Shown here: piece after piece, positions 25,044 to 34,499 of the stretch | Position numbering within the stretch: the first letter of the stretch is position 1 | Layout of the letters: each line of letters opens with the position of its first letter | Source: Cristatella mucedo | Taxonomy: Eukaryota; Bryozoa; Phylactolaemata; Cristatellidae | DNA: 64,000 bases | Reading direction: 5' to 3' | Assembly: GCA_009760855.2 (NCBI GenBank) | Contig: WPIO01000011.1 | Coordinates: 5,638,501 to 5,702,500, forward strand | Translations under genes and position numbers: made by a program | Notes under the pieces: model-generated | What the model saw: the letters and a program-made list of their open reading frames with translations, nothing else | Told to the model about the DNA's origin: nothing | The model's database searches: none

Positions 25044-28000
25044 CGACATTGGCTAGGGCTGGATCTAAATAGCATGGAGTAGAGCTCCATCTTATACGAG
25101 AGCTCAGCGGATTACGTGTAGTCCCTGAGAAGAGCGAAAGTGGCGTTGTGGTAAGCAGGTAAGCAAAATAGCACATGGGGCGTGCAGATACACCCAGAAT
25201 AGTTGGGCGTCGAACGATGAGTCATAAGAGAAAATAGCACGGATGAGTCCCGATTACTAAATGCTGCTCAAAATCCTCCATTGTTAGCCCTATTTGATTA
25301 TTTGAATGGAGATCGCTCGTTGTAAACCACCAGATCTCTCGCCTGACAATGTTGTTGATATTATAAGAAGTTTTTTACGCCTCTTCGATCACCTCCATTT
25401 CAGATTTGTGTCGCCTAGGCGTTTGCGGGCATACATAAAGTTGATGGGTGACAAAAAATGCCTCGTTATTTGAAGCATCAGCATGCAGGCACCGATCCAA
25501 CCAAGATGCATTTACTGTGTCTACGTTCGGTGGCTACTCCTATTCAAGCCGCGGCCACGCCATTGGATGAACAGGCTTTTCGTTCTATTCGTTTTTCATT
25601 TTTTGGGGAAATGCTTCTTTGGTTATAACATTGACAGCTTGGACCAAGTGAAGTTAAACAAGAAGCTGAAATCGAGAGCAGGCCGAGTCGGCCTGTACTG
25701 AGGTGATGGGTGTATTCAAGGCTCAGGCACCCAAGGGGCCGAAACATTTGAATCGTCAGAATGATGGGTATAAGCTCACAGACTCATAGGCGTGTGCTGA
25801 GCCACGATTTTCCGAGTTTCGCTGTCGATCGTACCAGTCTGACCGGTCAAGAGATTTAAGGCATACAAGACTTTATACTCTAAATGGTATCACTAAATAA
25901 ATATTAGTAGTAAAAATATATGTTTAATAATAAATCGCTGCACAGGTTACATTTGTATAAGAAAGAAGATACTAAATGTCTGTGGAACCGTGTGACTAAG
26001 GTTTTCTTCTCGCAATTAGGCGTTATACTTGATCTCTTGTCATTGACACACTTTGCCTTCTTCGGCTTCGGAATATTGAGCTCTTGGTTAAATTAAAACA
26101 AATATGAAGACTTCTGTAGGTGCTACAAATTGATCCTAGCAAATGCCAAGCCTAGCTTCTACAAAGCAATTGTGGATCACAGATGCACAATCAAAATATG
26201 CTGATGTCGACGATCAACCATCTCCTCAACCGCTCGCAGGTTAGATCCTTACCTGATGATCCCTTTAATGATCTAGCTGATTGCTTCTCTAGATTCTTTG
26301 TCCAGAAGATAGACAAAATCAGGGAGTCCGTCCATGCGGTGGAAGCATCCCCCTAGAATGCTGTCACTCGATTCCATGCAGCACCGTAATGTCTACATTC
26401 AAGCAGGTCACTAGTGATCTCGTCCTTAATTTCATTTACCAATCGAAGAAGACAACAAGTCCTTTGGACCCTATTACCCTGTCATGCTCCCTCCTACGTT
26501 GCATTGAGCTGCTGCTGCGATGCATAACTATCATAATAATTACGTCATTAGACTCAGATCATAACCCAGCACCTTTCAAGAGGGCTGTAGTCAGGCCACT
26601 ACTCAAGCATGCGACACTAGACCGAGAGAACTTGAGCAAATACCAGCCAGTCTTCCTTCTACCATTCTTATCAAAGACATTGGAGCGAGTCATGGCAGAT
26701 CGGCTGAACTCTTATCTTGAAACTTAAAACCTTGCTAGTAAGTTTCAGTCTGGCTAATCACTCCACAGAGTCAGCATTGCTTCGGGTGTGCAACGACCTA
26801 CTTAGGAATGCAGACAAGAGTCAATTATCTTTGCTTGTTTTGCTCGATCTTTCAGCAGCTTTTGACTGTCGATTCTATCTATACCGATCGATTGCTTCGG
26901 GTGCATAATGACCTACTGAAAAATGCAGCCTTAGGTAAAGTGTCTCTGCTTGTTTTGCTCGATCTATCCGTAGCTTTTGATACTATCGATCACCAAGTCC
27001 TTCTTGAGCGCCTCTCATCTCGCCTAGGCATCACAGGCACTACTCAGCAGTGGTTCCGGTCCTTTCTCACTAGGAAACTCCAGAGGAGGATCTAGAGGAT
27101 GATTGATGTTAATGGAAGATCATCCGCTGTACCTCTGAAATATGGGGTACCTCAGGGCTCCTCACTAGGTCCAGTTATTTTCATGGTTTATACTCTCCCT
27201 CTTGCTGATGTGATTGCCAAGCACAATCTAGGCTTTCATTTCTATGGGGATGACACTGTGTTGTACCTTTGCTTTGATCCCTCCCAGCCTTCGAGCACCT
27301 CGAATTTGCTCAACTCCCTTTTCTGCATGTATTGATGACATCGAATCTTTTGGAGACCATGCGTTCAGTTCGTATGCCTCAAAACCTGGAACTGACTCCC
27401 GACTAGTGTCACATAACCTGACTTGACCACGTTTAAAAAGAAATTTAAAACGTACCCATTTATGATAGCAATTAGTGGGTCCATGTGATTGGTCATTTAT
27501 GTGCCTATGCCTGCTAACAGATTCTTTAACAGAATAGGTGAAACACCAAGAGAGACACATTTCGTTCGCTAAGGGCGGTATAGAAATATCTTATTGTTAT
27601 TAACATTTTAGTCAGCCAGCAGTTATCAAAAAATCATATCCATAATCTATCTGCATGTAAACTTATTTGGACAAGCTATAAGTATAATATCCACTTGCAA
27701 TATTTTCACGCTGACTCACGGATGAATAGCGGCCAGTCGCTACGTTGATTATTTATATTCAGTCGTGACAAAGAGAAAGTGAGATTCGTGAAGGGTAGCA
27801 TATTAAAAAATATGGGGTGCTGCAGATTACCTGAACTATTGAATTGTCCTTTTTATTGTTTTAGGGCCTGCTCCCACTTTTGAAGGCTTCCCGGGAGTGT
27901 GGTGACGATAATAAGAGTATGGACATCAACAAGGCAGCCATTGTAAACATGTCAGCACTTCTCGGATCAGTCGCAGAAATTGATCCTAAGAAGTTATTTC

Positions 28001-31000
28001 CATTCTATGCATATCGCACTGCTAAGGTAAGAACCTACTAGGTGGTCACATGGACATGTTGGCTAACCTTTGACTTTTTTTACAGTCATTCTGCGGGGGG
28101 GGGGGGTGGTGGTGGTGGTGATGGAAGCCTCCTAAATATGCACATGTGCCAACTTGTTAAAGTACTGGCACTTTATAAAGTACAGGCTCCTTGCCACACG
28201 TATTCCTCAAATGTTTGCCACGAAAAATACGTGCGTTTGAAGGAGTGACTCTAAGAATTTTGAATGATTCCAAGCCGTGTCACACCAAACAGCTTTAAGC
28301 GCCTGCAATTATCATTGCAGCTATAAATTATGGCTATTATGGCTGTGCTTTGCTATCTTTTGTAGTTGCGTGAAACTCCAAGAGTACCAGAGACGCTAGA
28401 TAGACTTGACTAAAAAAGTATGCCAAAAGCGTCACGCCATCGGCGGATTAAAATTAATCTTCGACTTTGTGACCAGGCATACAAAGAGCGCGAATAAGGT
28501 CTTCGTTCAAACTCTCTTTCTTTCTGAGAGAACAAGCGTGGACACGGTGAAATACCTTACACTTAGGACGGGAGTGTCGCGCAGGAAAAATCCGTCTAGT
28601 TATTTAGACCTAAGAGCCGGGATTTGGGCTCCATCAGACTCCCAGCCATATTGTCAGTAAATAATAAAATAAAAATAATGGTAAAGGTAAGGCTAAAATA
28701 AATGTAAGGCATCTTAAAAGAGCTTTTTTTCTCGTGCTTTGCTGCTTGCTGAAAGAGTATCGATACTCAAGGGTTAGTGACATGTAAAGTATCAATAACT
28801 AAAAACTGAGCGAGAGTCATGCTTAGGCTTTCACACTAAAGCAAATATGGCAGGTAAGAACTTTGATTAGCCTAGTAAAAAGAACTTAATACTGCACGGG
28901 TAGTCACGGAAAGCACAGCGGGATGGAAAAACAGGAAACGAGTTCACTGAGAACGAGAAAGGCTGACAAGAACAAAAGAGTCTAGAGTCGAGACTGGAAC
29001 TCTAATGAGTCGTTGCCAGTAGCGACCGCACCCGGAAGCGATTTTTGGACTTTCGGTATGTACGAGCTGAAGGCTAGATAATCAAAAGATTCAAATTGTG
29101 TACCACGCAAGGTGAGATGACTATATTCCGCGGAGCGGTTGGTGTGTTTCAACGTTATTCATGATCCTGATCGAGGATTATTAAATCGATTTGTTGACCG
29201 ATAGGTTCAAGCAACGCTCAAATAGAAGTACTGTGATGTGGCTGCTATGCTATTGGAGGCAGGTGAGACAAGCCACCGAAATCTACACCAGTCACGCTTG
29301 GTTAGGAGTGATAGGGGATTTTCAGAAAATACTTAGAAGATTGTTCCGGAAATCTAACATTTTTACAGAGTACCATCCAATTTAAAACATGTTAAAAATG
29401 GAACCTAAAGTTTTTTAAGATTCCCCTGTAAAAATAAAGCATTAAATAAATGATTGTTTGAACCACGTCTAAGCCAGAAGCAATCCGGAAGCTAAATACC
29501 TGTATCTACAAGTAACACTTTTACCGTCATATGCGGCTTTTGTAAGCATTTCTTGACACCTGTTACATTAACCTACTTGCTGTTAGCTCGTGGAGGTACA
29601 TGCTAGAAGCTTTTAAACAGCTTCATTGGCATCGTATATCTGTCTTTTATAATCTCCATGACTCAGCTAATACTTCAAAGAATGAAATTACAATATCATA
29701 TCGGAGTTCGCATGTACCTGTAAACTGCTAAAGTAATTCATTTCTGATTTTGGTTGGATAAGCTTCGCTATAAATACCATAAAAATTTCTTGTAATTTAT
29801 ATTCTGAAATAAATAATTCTTCTTTTGACAGCTGCCATAAAAATATCCGATTATTGGGCTAATCGTTTTCGTATTTTCTTGACATTTACCCAAAAGGGCT
29901 CAGGAGCCCTGAATACAGATTGCTGCAGTAATCTAGATCCGCTGTCACCAACATGTGAACTATTTAGGCTGTGGTACTCTAATCTACACAGCGTCTATTT
30001 TTCGACGTTCTTTAGATGAAAATAGGAGGACTTGATTGTAGAAAAAATTTACTCGTCTTATAAAAAGCCTATATGAAACAGCATGCCTAGATAACGTGCA
30101 GACTCCACGGGATTATAGCTCGCTGAATTAATCTCGAGGTTACGGCTTCAAAGTACTCATTAACGCCCCAGGCTTTCACTTAAGTATTTGGTTGGTCTTA
30201 GCAGAAAGTTCCAGACGGTTAGTTGCCGTCCAAGTGCGAACGCTGTCGATGCAGGAATCAAGGGGTCAAAGCGAGTCGGACGAGGAGCTACAAGGCTAAC
30301 AATGGTTAAATATAGGTGCAGCTGGGTGCCTTCCACGTGTACTGAAAGCCAATATTATGTCCAGCAATATCTGTAGGCAGAATAAAGACGAAAAGAAGCT
30401 GGCCTAAGAACGTACCATGAGGTACCCCTTACTTTAAGGGCTCCTTAAATAAACGACAGCCGTTCGTATGTACACTCTACATCTTTCACTGAGGCATGTC
30501 CTAGCCCACTGTATCGCTCTGCAGTGATACATAGGCACCTACAGAGAGACGCTCCAGAAGCACGTGGTCGCCACTAGAGTCCCGTGTTGCTGATAGATTC
30601 AGAAGTAATCGCAGAAGGGACCTACTTTGATCAACATGATCCAGAGGGTCAGTGTGAACCCGAATGCAGAGCGTTTTCCGTACAATGGTCACCAATAGTT
30701 TCCCGACTGCAGCAAGCCAAAAAGATGCAATGAATTGATGGGATCGCTTAGTTGCTTGACCGCAACTCGTTCAAGTGCGTTGGCTAATAATGACAGAAGG
30801 ACGAATGGAGTAAAAGTAATTAAATTTTAACGATCTCAGGTAGGCTCAGCGGCATAGCCAAGGAAGGCTGTGTGCAGCTTCACCTTAGTCTGAAAGTAGC
30901 ATCTCTCACTGATAGATACATTGCGTACTTTGGCCTCGGAAATTTGAATTAGGGCGCATGCAGGAAACCCAGATGCAAATCTAGCCAGAAAGATTTCCTG

Positions 31001-32318
31001 GGACCCAATTGCTAAGCTGAAGCGAGCGATGGAGTATATCTCACAGCTAGAGCTACTTAAGCGCCAAAATAACCATAATGCTATAATTAACCCCACTGAA
31101 AGACGACTGGTATGCTGACAATTACAAGACATTATTTAACCTTGCCCTTGTAAGACGTCTATTGCCCTACCAGTGAGGAATGTTTTGCACTTTTAAAGAA
31201 ATAAGTGTGCTTCAGTCTTATTTGGTAGTCAGAAAATAAAAGTTGGTTGAATGGTAGTAAACAGCCAATTACTTACAGGACCCTCTCGAGGTGAAAGCTA
31301 TGGTCTTAGGTGCATAACTAGTGGTTCTCTCCACAATCCGAAATCTCCGTATCCATGGTTTCCTCTCGAAACCTGCAGGCGACGACCTGCTCTAAAAATA
31401 ATTCTGCTTTCTGTTGGCATTCTCAGTTTCTTTCTCAGAAATGTATGGCCTCTTGACTATGACAGCCTGCAATTGCTTTTCACACTCGTATAAACCTCAA
31501 ATATTTTTGAGACCGTGCATTCAGTTCGTATGTTCCCTAAACCTGGAACTCACTCCCGACTTGCGTCACGACATCTTCTGATTTGACCACATTTAAAAAT
31601 AAACTAAAAACGCACCTCTTAATGACAGCATTTAGTGGGTCTCTGCAATTCGTCCAGTTTGTGCTTATGAGTGCTGACACGGTTTCATGCCGCCACTGAC
31701 GACACTTGCATGCTGAACCTGTGCACGTCACCACTAACCATGTTATTCTTGTTGCTTATCCACTCATCATTCGATCGCTTTTTCTTTGCAACAAATTTAA
31801 AGTGCCTACAAAGGGATTGATTTCCTTGGGGGAGCTTTATCAAGTGTATCATTATTATTATTATTACTATTATGAACTCACACGACGATATCGCCTAAAT
31901 AACGTACATTACCTACATGACTGTTCCTGTCGTAGTCGGATTTAACACCGGAGTTTGGCGATCTTGTGCATCCAAGCACCAGGATGGCTCGCTACAGTCA
32001 GTATCGCAGCGAACCAACGGGCCTGGTCTTGGCGTCACGAAAGGGTCATAGGGCAGTGTCTTGCAACGGAACGTCATTGGCTGCCCTGCCCGTCTTGGCA
32101 TTGAGTGACGCAGACGCTGTGTGACGTTAGCTGCGGCAACTAGAGGTGGAGTATGTGAAGATGGCTCGTAACCTGAATTTTAGCTCGCCACTTATAGCAA
32201 AAATCGGCCGAGAGACAGCTCGTATCTCGAAACGTTCGTGTGTCGAAACACTCGTAAGCCGAGATACTAGACACTACAGTATAAAAAATACTCACACGTA
32301 CACATATACACACCCACG

Positions 32319-32351
<33 letters not shown>

Positions 32352-32362
32352 GCTGCATATAT

Positions 32363-32441
<79 letters not shown>

Positions 32442-32910
32442 AGTGTGGGTGTGTGTGTGCCTGCCTGAGCGCAGGCCCGTTCGCACTCGTGTTTGTGTGT
32501 AGTACCAGTCCATACACTCATACTATGGGACTCTATCGCATGCCCAGCTAGAAACGTCATTGCGTGTAGTGTGACTAAGCCGGAAACGAAATCCAGGCTT
32601 ACGGCAGATGCGAGCACAGGGCCCAATCACTATGAGATTTCAAATGACTCTAAAGTAAGACTAGAAGCTGACGAGCGGCTGTTGTCAGAGCCCTTGGCAC
32701 CGCCCTCCTGGCTTCTCTTTGCTCCTCACTGGAGGAGTGGGCGACGCCAGAGCACGCCACAGGAGCTAGAAGGTCGGATGATTGGCCTGGTATAAGCAAG
32801 TGAGATGTCCTGAAAAGCCAAACTGGCGATCTTGGATGGCCACCAATATGGTACAGTGCTCGGTCTCACTCGTAATATGGCAGGGTAGCATTCAATAAGT
32901 TTGCATTATT

Positions 32911-32945
<35 letters not shown>

Positions 32946-33347
32946 GTCACCATCTCCTGCAACGATAGCAACACAGCCGGCTGCTTGAGAATGCCCGGGG
33001 AAGAGGAGCACTTTCTTTGAAGAGCTGCTGGCATGCAATCGGCCGCCGTCCGCTTGAATAATTTCAGAAATGTTAGCAGAAAATGATTCAAACAAATAAC
33101 TACTAGTCTGCTTTTACTGTAGGCCGGAATGAATATGATGACGAGGCTCATGGGACTGGACCTGGCACAGCACGGCATCCTCACTCTGGCCATACATCCA
33201 GGCTGGGTGCAGACCGACATGGGCGGGCCGAACGCTCCGCTGAAAGTTGAGGACAGCATTTCAATGGTTTTGCATGTCGTTGCCAACGCAAGGGCTGAAC
33301 ATGCTGGCTTGCACGTCAGCTTTGATGGCCGCATAATACCGTGGTAG
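9356..33347 (+). CDS. Sniffer/C-factor-like short-chain dehydrogenase, copy 1 (5 exons)
   Basis: Spliced CDS joins 9356-9520, 12650-12701, 22795-22991, 27865-28026 and 33123-33347, giving 266 aa, the usual length for this family. All four introns are GT-AG, in phases 0, 1, 0, 0. Seen: the nucleotide-binding motif TGANRGLG at residues 20-27, ATCR at 46-49 (an Arg that favours NADPH in related SDRs), Asp73 in DVT, NNAG at 101-104, Asn127, YRTAK at 188-192, and [11 protein letters not shown] in the last exon. The overall pattern, including the C-terminal Trp, resembles insect sniffer carbonyl reductases, which are cytosolic NADPH-dependent enzymes. The start is firm: an in-frame TAG lies at 9344-9346. 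Odd: the motif is NMSALLG, so the catalytic Ser position (169) is Ala. Either it is a weakened enzyme or a paralogue with a new role. The family call is confident; substrate is unknown. Confidence 0.9.
9521..10289 (+). other. Start of intron 1, SDR copy 1
   Basis: Partly alignable with intron 1 of copy 2: GCCAAATGCAAGGTTGCATG here and GCCAAACGCAAGGTTGCTTG at about 47480. No other feature. Confidence 0.5.
10290..10428 (+). mobile_element. tRNA-headed SINE, family 1
   Basis: Closely matches 4687-4825: GGTTTGGTCCAGTGGTTAAG, GGTCGTGGGCTCGAGCACC, GTGAAGCGCCTGAATACAGA and GGGCGCTATACAAATAAATT. It lies in intron 1 of SDR copy 1. Confidence 0.78.
10430..11104. other. Intron 1 of SDR copy 1, unassigned
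   Basis: Unique-looking sequence between a SINE and a tRNA-like repeat; nothing recognised. Confidence 0.4.
11105..11190 (+). repeat. tRNA-like sequence, probably a SINE head
   Basis: CTTAGTCTAGGGGTAGCGTG (A-box-like) and CATGGGTTCCAGTCC (B-box-like) are spaced as in a tRNA. It does not close into a clean cloverleaf by eye, so a SINE head is likelier than a tRNA gene. Confidence 0.4.
11265..12305 (+). mobile_element. LINE family A, older copy
   Basis: A plus-strand copy with several stops and indels. Recognisable parts are [16 protein letters not shown]-like sequence near 11270, the motif D region (11294-11533), the [21 protein letters not shown] region (11714-11980), and a tail of TTAAA repeats after AGTGTCAGACGGAAAT near 12275-12305. 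It lies in intron 1 of SDR copy 1. Confidence 0.75.
12650..12701 (+). CDS. SDR copy 1, exon 2
   Basis: This 52-base exon follows a TTTTTTCAG acceptor and ends with a GTAAGC donor, phase 1. It encodes [17 protein letters not shown] plus the first base of the Asp73 codon. Copy 2 has a 52-base counterpart. Confidence 0.87.
12927..13019. repeat. 31-base minisatellite, three units
   Basis: Three units of 31 bases start at 12927, 12958 and 12989 (ATATTGTACTGAATTGCTTG...). They end at a TA run (13018-13052) just before the hAT fragment. Confidence 0.8.
13018..13052. repeat. (TA)n microsatellite
   Basis: About 17 TA units between the 31-base minisatellite and the hAT fragment. Confidence 0.9.
13076..13510 (+). 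pseudogene. hAT transposase C-terminal fragment
   Basis: An open frame of 144 residues ends in [20 protein letters not shown], the typical C-terminal hAT dimerisation signature (PTSN-x-VE-x-LFS). Upstream [10 protein letters not shown] also fits hAT family members. A full transposase is about 500-600 aa; here everything before 13076 is missing and replaced by a TA microsatellite. No terminal inverted repeats or 8-bp duplication were seen. It lies in intron 2 of SDR copy 1. Confidence 0.7.
13849..14122 (-). mobile_element. LINE family B, 3' UTR copy (left arm of an inverted pair)
   Basis: Minus-strand copy starting with the (AAT)n tail and GCGCCCTCAGAGAACTTAAT, then running through the 3' UTR to GGGACCCACTAAATGCTGT. 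It is head-to-head with 14475-14910 in intron 2 of SDR copy 1. Confidence 0.8.
14339..14371. repeat. (CT)n microsatellite
   Basis: About 16 CT units, in the spacer of the inverted LINE family B pair. Confidence 0.9.
14475..14910 (+). mobile_element. LINE family B, 3' copy (right arm of an inverted pair)
   Basis: Plus-strand copy with an open end of the ORF ([24 protein letters not shown]), 3' UTR, hairpin at about 14852-14890 and a short ATTATAATTAATT tail. Confidence 0.82.
15083..16312 (+). mobile_element. LINE family B, longer degraded copy
   Basis: Plus-strand copy starting inside RT just before motif B (GAAATATGCGCTACCTCGGC), running through the C-terminal region ([19 protein letters not shown], 15501-15833) and the 3' UTR to AATTATTATCATTATTTG. 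Multiple frameshifts. Confidence 0.75.
16365..17545 (+). mobile_element. LINE family B, degraded copy carrying a SINE
   Basis: Plus-strand copy with recognisable pieces ([51 protein letters not shown]) ending in ATAATAATTATTATTATT. A tRNA-like SINE interrupts it at about 16622-16735. Confidence 0.72.
16622..16735 (+). mobile_element. SINE family 2, degraded
   Basis: AAAAGGTAAGGTCATAGCTC, TTCTGGTTCGAGTCCTGCAA and TTTTGATAGCAGCTAAG follow the family 2 order. It is inserted in a LINE family B copy. Confidence 0.55.
18400..18555 (-). mobile_element. SINE family 1 with a tandem-repeated flank
   Basis: The minus-strand SINE reads CATTCAGGCGCTTCACATAT then CCTCGGCCAGACCTTGGTCG. Its left side carries three copies of TTCATTTACATATCACCCT at 18402, 18431 and 18454. 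Confidence 0.65.
18698..18835 (+). mobile_element. SINE family 1, degraded
   Basis: AATTTGGTCCATGGGCTAGG, AAGGTCGCGAGCTCGAGCC and TAGCGCTATACCAAAGAATT preserve the head and tail order. Confidence 0.55.
20380..20805 (-). mobile_element. LINE family B copy
   Basis: Minus-strand copy from TCCCTCAGAGAACTAAATCT through GGGCCCACTAAATGCT to GATGCTTAGCCTGGTGAGGG, with a degraded ORF end. It lies in intron 2 of SDR copy 1. Confidence 0.72.
20806..22794 (+). other. End of intron 2 of SDR copy 1
   Basis: No repeat is recognised. A stretch at about 22420-22475 (CGAAATCTAGCTGAC, AGAGTCGCATAGAAAG) aligns with 53740-53790 in intron 2 of copy 2, so it is ancestral intron sequence. Confidence 0.45.
22795..22991 (+). 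CDS. SDR copy 1, exon 3
   Basis: This 197-base exon lies between TGCTTGTAG and GTAAGG. It completes Asp73 and carries [10 protein letters not shown] and the Asn127 region ([11 protein letters not shown]). It is exactly as long as exon 3 of copy 2, and both end in phase 0. Confidence 0.9.
23255..23430 (+). mobile_element. LINE family B, 3' UTR fragment
   Basis: Plus-strand fragment: TGCTGACCCAATGCATGTCA, TAAAGCGCCTACAAAGACAT, and a TTATTATTAATATTATCATT tail. It lies in intron 3 of SDR copy 1. Confidence 0.75.
24410..24540. repeat. (CT)n / (CTGT)n compound microsatellite
   Basis: About 33 CT units pass into GTCT/TGTC repeats. It lies in intron 3 of SDR copy 1. Confidence 0.92.
24858..25042. 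repeat. (CA)n-(CG)n-(TA)n compound microsatellite
   Basis: CA repeats interrupted by CGCGCGCGCGCG (alternating purine-pyrimidine throughout), ending in about 18 TA units. Such tracts can adopt Z-DNA. Confidence 0.92.
25043..26194. other. Intron 3 of SDR copy 1, unassigned
   Basis: Nothing recognised between the compound microsatellite and the RT-bearing LINE copy. Confidence 0.4.
26195..27605 (+). mobile_element. LINE family B copy with most of the RT domain
   Basis: Plus-strand copy with the region before RT ([13 protein letters not shown]), [39 protein letters not shown], motif A ([16 protein letters not shown]), motif B ([14 protein letters not shown]) and motif C as FYGDDT (Gly for the usual Ala). 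Frames change several times. After motif C an internal deletion joins to the ORF end (near 27345), and the 3' UTR is short. A piece around motif A occurs twice (see findings). It is the only family B copy here showing the first half of RT. Confidence 0.78.
27865..28026 (+). CDS. SDR copy 1, exon 4 (active site)
   Basis: This 162-base exon (54 codons) lies between TTGTTTTAG and GTAAGA. It holds NMSALLG and YAYRTAK. The codon at 27955-27957 is GCA (Ala), where copy 2 and most SDRs have the catalytic Ser. Tyr188 (28012-28014) and Lys192 are kept. This is the most diverged exon between the two copies. Confidence 0.9.
28095..28121. repeat. G12 plus (GGT)n
   Basis: Twelve G followed by about five GGT units, 70 bases after exon 4 of SDR copy 1. 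Confidence 0.88.
28122..30499. other. Intron 4 of SDR copy 1, unassigned
   Basis: Over 2 kb without a recognisable repeat or exon; short open frames only. Confidence 0.4.
30500..30700 (-). pseudogene. LINE RT relic around motif A
   Basis: The minus-strand frame reads [20 protein letters not shown] then LLERL, which lines up with the family pattern [20 protein letters not shown] then LERL. The two catalytic-region Asp positions are lost, so it is an old relic. No clear ends. Confidence 0.45.
31485..31872 (+). mobile_element. LINE family B, 3' copy
   Basis: Plus-strand copy starting in the ORF end (CTCGTATAAACCTCAAATAT) with GCATTTAGTGGGTCTCTGC, AAAGTGCCTACAAAGGGATT and an (ATT)n tail at 31850-31872. 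It lies in intron 4 of SDR copy 1. Confidence 0.78.
32300..32458. repeat. (CA)n-(TA)n-(TG)n palindromic microsatellite
   Basis: A CA run, a TA run, then a TG run, so the two outer arms are inverted complements able to fold into one hairpin. It lies in intron 4 of SDR copy 1. Confidence 0.88.
32913..32943. repeat. (CT)n microsatellite near exon 5
   Basis: About 15 CT units, 180 bases upstream of exon 5 of SDR copy 1. On the sense strand it is a pyrimidine tract. Confidence 0.9.
33123..33347 (+). CDS. SDR copy 1, exon 5 and stop
   Basis: This exon follows TTTTACTGTAG and encodes 74 residues, starting AGMNMMTRL and including [11 protein letters not shown], then a TAG stop at 33345-33347. Copy 2's last exon has the same length. 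Confidence 0.9.
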   Translation, partial: AGMNMMTRLMGLDLAQHGILTLAIHPGWVQTDMGGPNAPLKVEDSISMVLHVVANARAEHAGLHVSFDGRIIPW

Positions 33348-33442
33348 CCTGTGTAAGAGCTTCAGCCAGTGGGCGAGTTGTCGACATTGACACTTTATTT
33401 GATACTCTGGCTCCCAAAGCAAGCACAATGCCGCTTCAGCAA

Positions 33443-33448
33443 AATAAA
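33443..33448 (+). terminator. Polyadenylation signal of SDR copy 1
   Basis: AATAAA lies 96 bases after the stop codon, followed by an A-rich run and GT/T-containing sequence. It is the first canonical signal downstream, so the 3' UTR is probably short. Confidence 0.65.
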
Positions 33449-34139
33449 AAAAAGTTTAGTGTCTTAGCATAGATTGCGATATGATTCAGCGCGGCTTTGA
33501 AAAGCGATCGCAGGCAAGTCAGTGAGACTATGGATGAGCTGGTGCTCGCATGTGAGAACTTGCATACCCGATGTAAGTTTAGTGAACGCCATCAAGCTTG
33601 TGAATTGCAGGTCGATTCCGTTAAAACCGGAATGGGTAACTGCCTACACTTTTGACTTGTCAGAGAGCTCCATAGAAAACTCTACGGAAAAAGAACTTCA
33701 ATGGTTTCTTATTTTGAAAAAGGAGTGCTAACCATCTTTTTATAGGCTGCTCTAAATAGGTTCGAGATACTGTTTCAAATGAAAACCTTATTATGCGTCC
33801 TTGAGACTCAGCTATTGCTTCAAACCACTGATCCACCCTTAGAAACATCAAGTTCAGGTTTTCCCTCGAGAGAGAGATTCCGCTAGTAGCGCTTTTGCCG
33901 CCTCGATACGGACGCCTCTTGCTCGCAATATCTTCAAGCGTAATCGCATCGTCTATTCGAGGTTCATCGCAAGCAAAACCATAATGAACGAGACGCTGTT
34001 GTTTCACGATACCCCTATTTAGTACTAGCCACTGAGTCATACCTAGGGAATCAGTCGAGGCACGTGAGAAAACCAACGAGAAGTTCCTTTTGACGGGAGA
34101 CTCGCACAGTTCCCATCGGTGCCAGCATGCAAATGACCA
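33449..34139. other. Downstream of SDR copy 1, unassigned
   Basis: The minus strand is open for 203 codons (33660-34271), but its start lies in LINE sequence and no domain is recognised, so I do not call a gene. Confidence 0.35.
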
Positions 34140-34262
34140 ATGAGTCGGAACGAACAAGGGCCTCGCGGAGCACGGAGGTTTTAAGCTCTTTTTGAATGTC
34201 GTCGTCGGGTCAGGAGATGTCGTGAGATGGAATGGGCTCCTAATGTCAGCCGGGAGGCTCAT
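34140..34262 (-). mobile_element. LINE family B, short inverted piece
   Basis: Minus-strand piece (AGCTCTTTTTGAATGTCGTC, GGGTCAGGAGATGTCGTGAG) directly head-to-head with the plus-strand piece that follows. Confidence 0.5.
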
Positions 34263-34480
34263 ACAACTCACTTCCGACTGGCGTCATGACGTCCCCTGAC
34301 TTGAGCGCATTTAAAAAGAAGCTAAAACACATCTATTTATAAAGAGCATTTAGTGCGTCCACGGGATGCGTCCTTTGTGTGGCACGTCGTGGTGACATTG
34401 AGGATGCTGCCACTAGTCATTTTCGCACGCTGATCCTATGCATGTAACCTCGAACCGTGGTATGCTTGTTGTCATTTATT
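34263..34480 (+). mobile_element. LINE family B, 3' fragment (left arm of a tail-to-tail pair)
   Basis: Plus-strand piece from CAACTCACTTCCGACTGGCG through GAGCATTTAGTGCGTCCACG to the AACCTCGAACCGTGG region; the hairpin end is absent. It shares the unusual start CTCATACAACTCACTT with the minus-strand copy at 34833-35160. Confidence 0.65.
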
Positions 34481-34499
34481 TGATTGAGTCCAACGTGCA

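Noticed and set aside
24601-25176. Long overlapping frames over the CA/TA microsatellite
   Set aside because: They are only His-Thr, Cys-Val and Tyr-Ile translations of simple repeats.
32140-32626. Frames on both strands over the CA-TA-TG tract
   Set aside because: Low-complexity translations of a microsatellite, not genes.
33660-34271. 203-residue open frame on the minus strand
   Set aside because: No domain recognised, its start lies in LINE family B sequence, and its composition gives no sign of coding. Probably chance.
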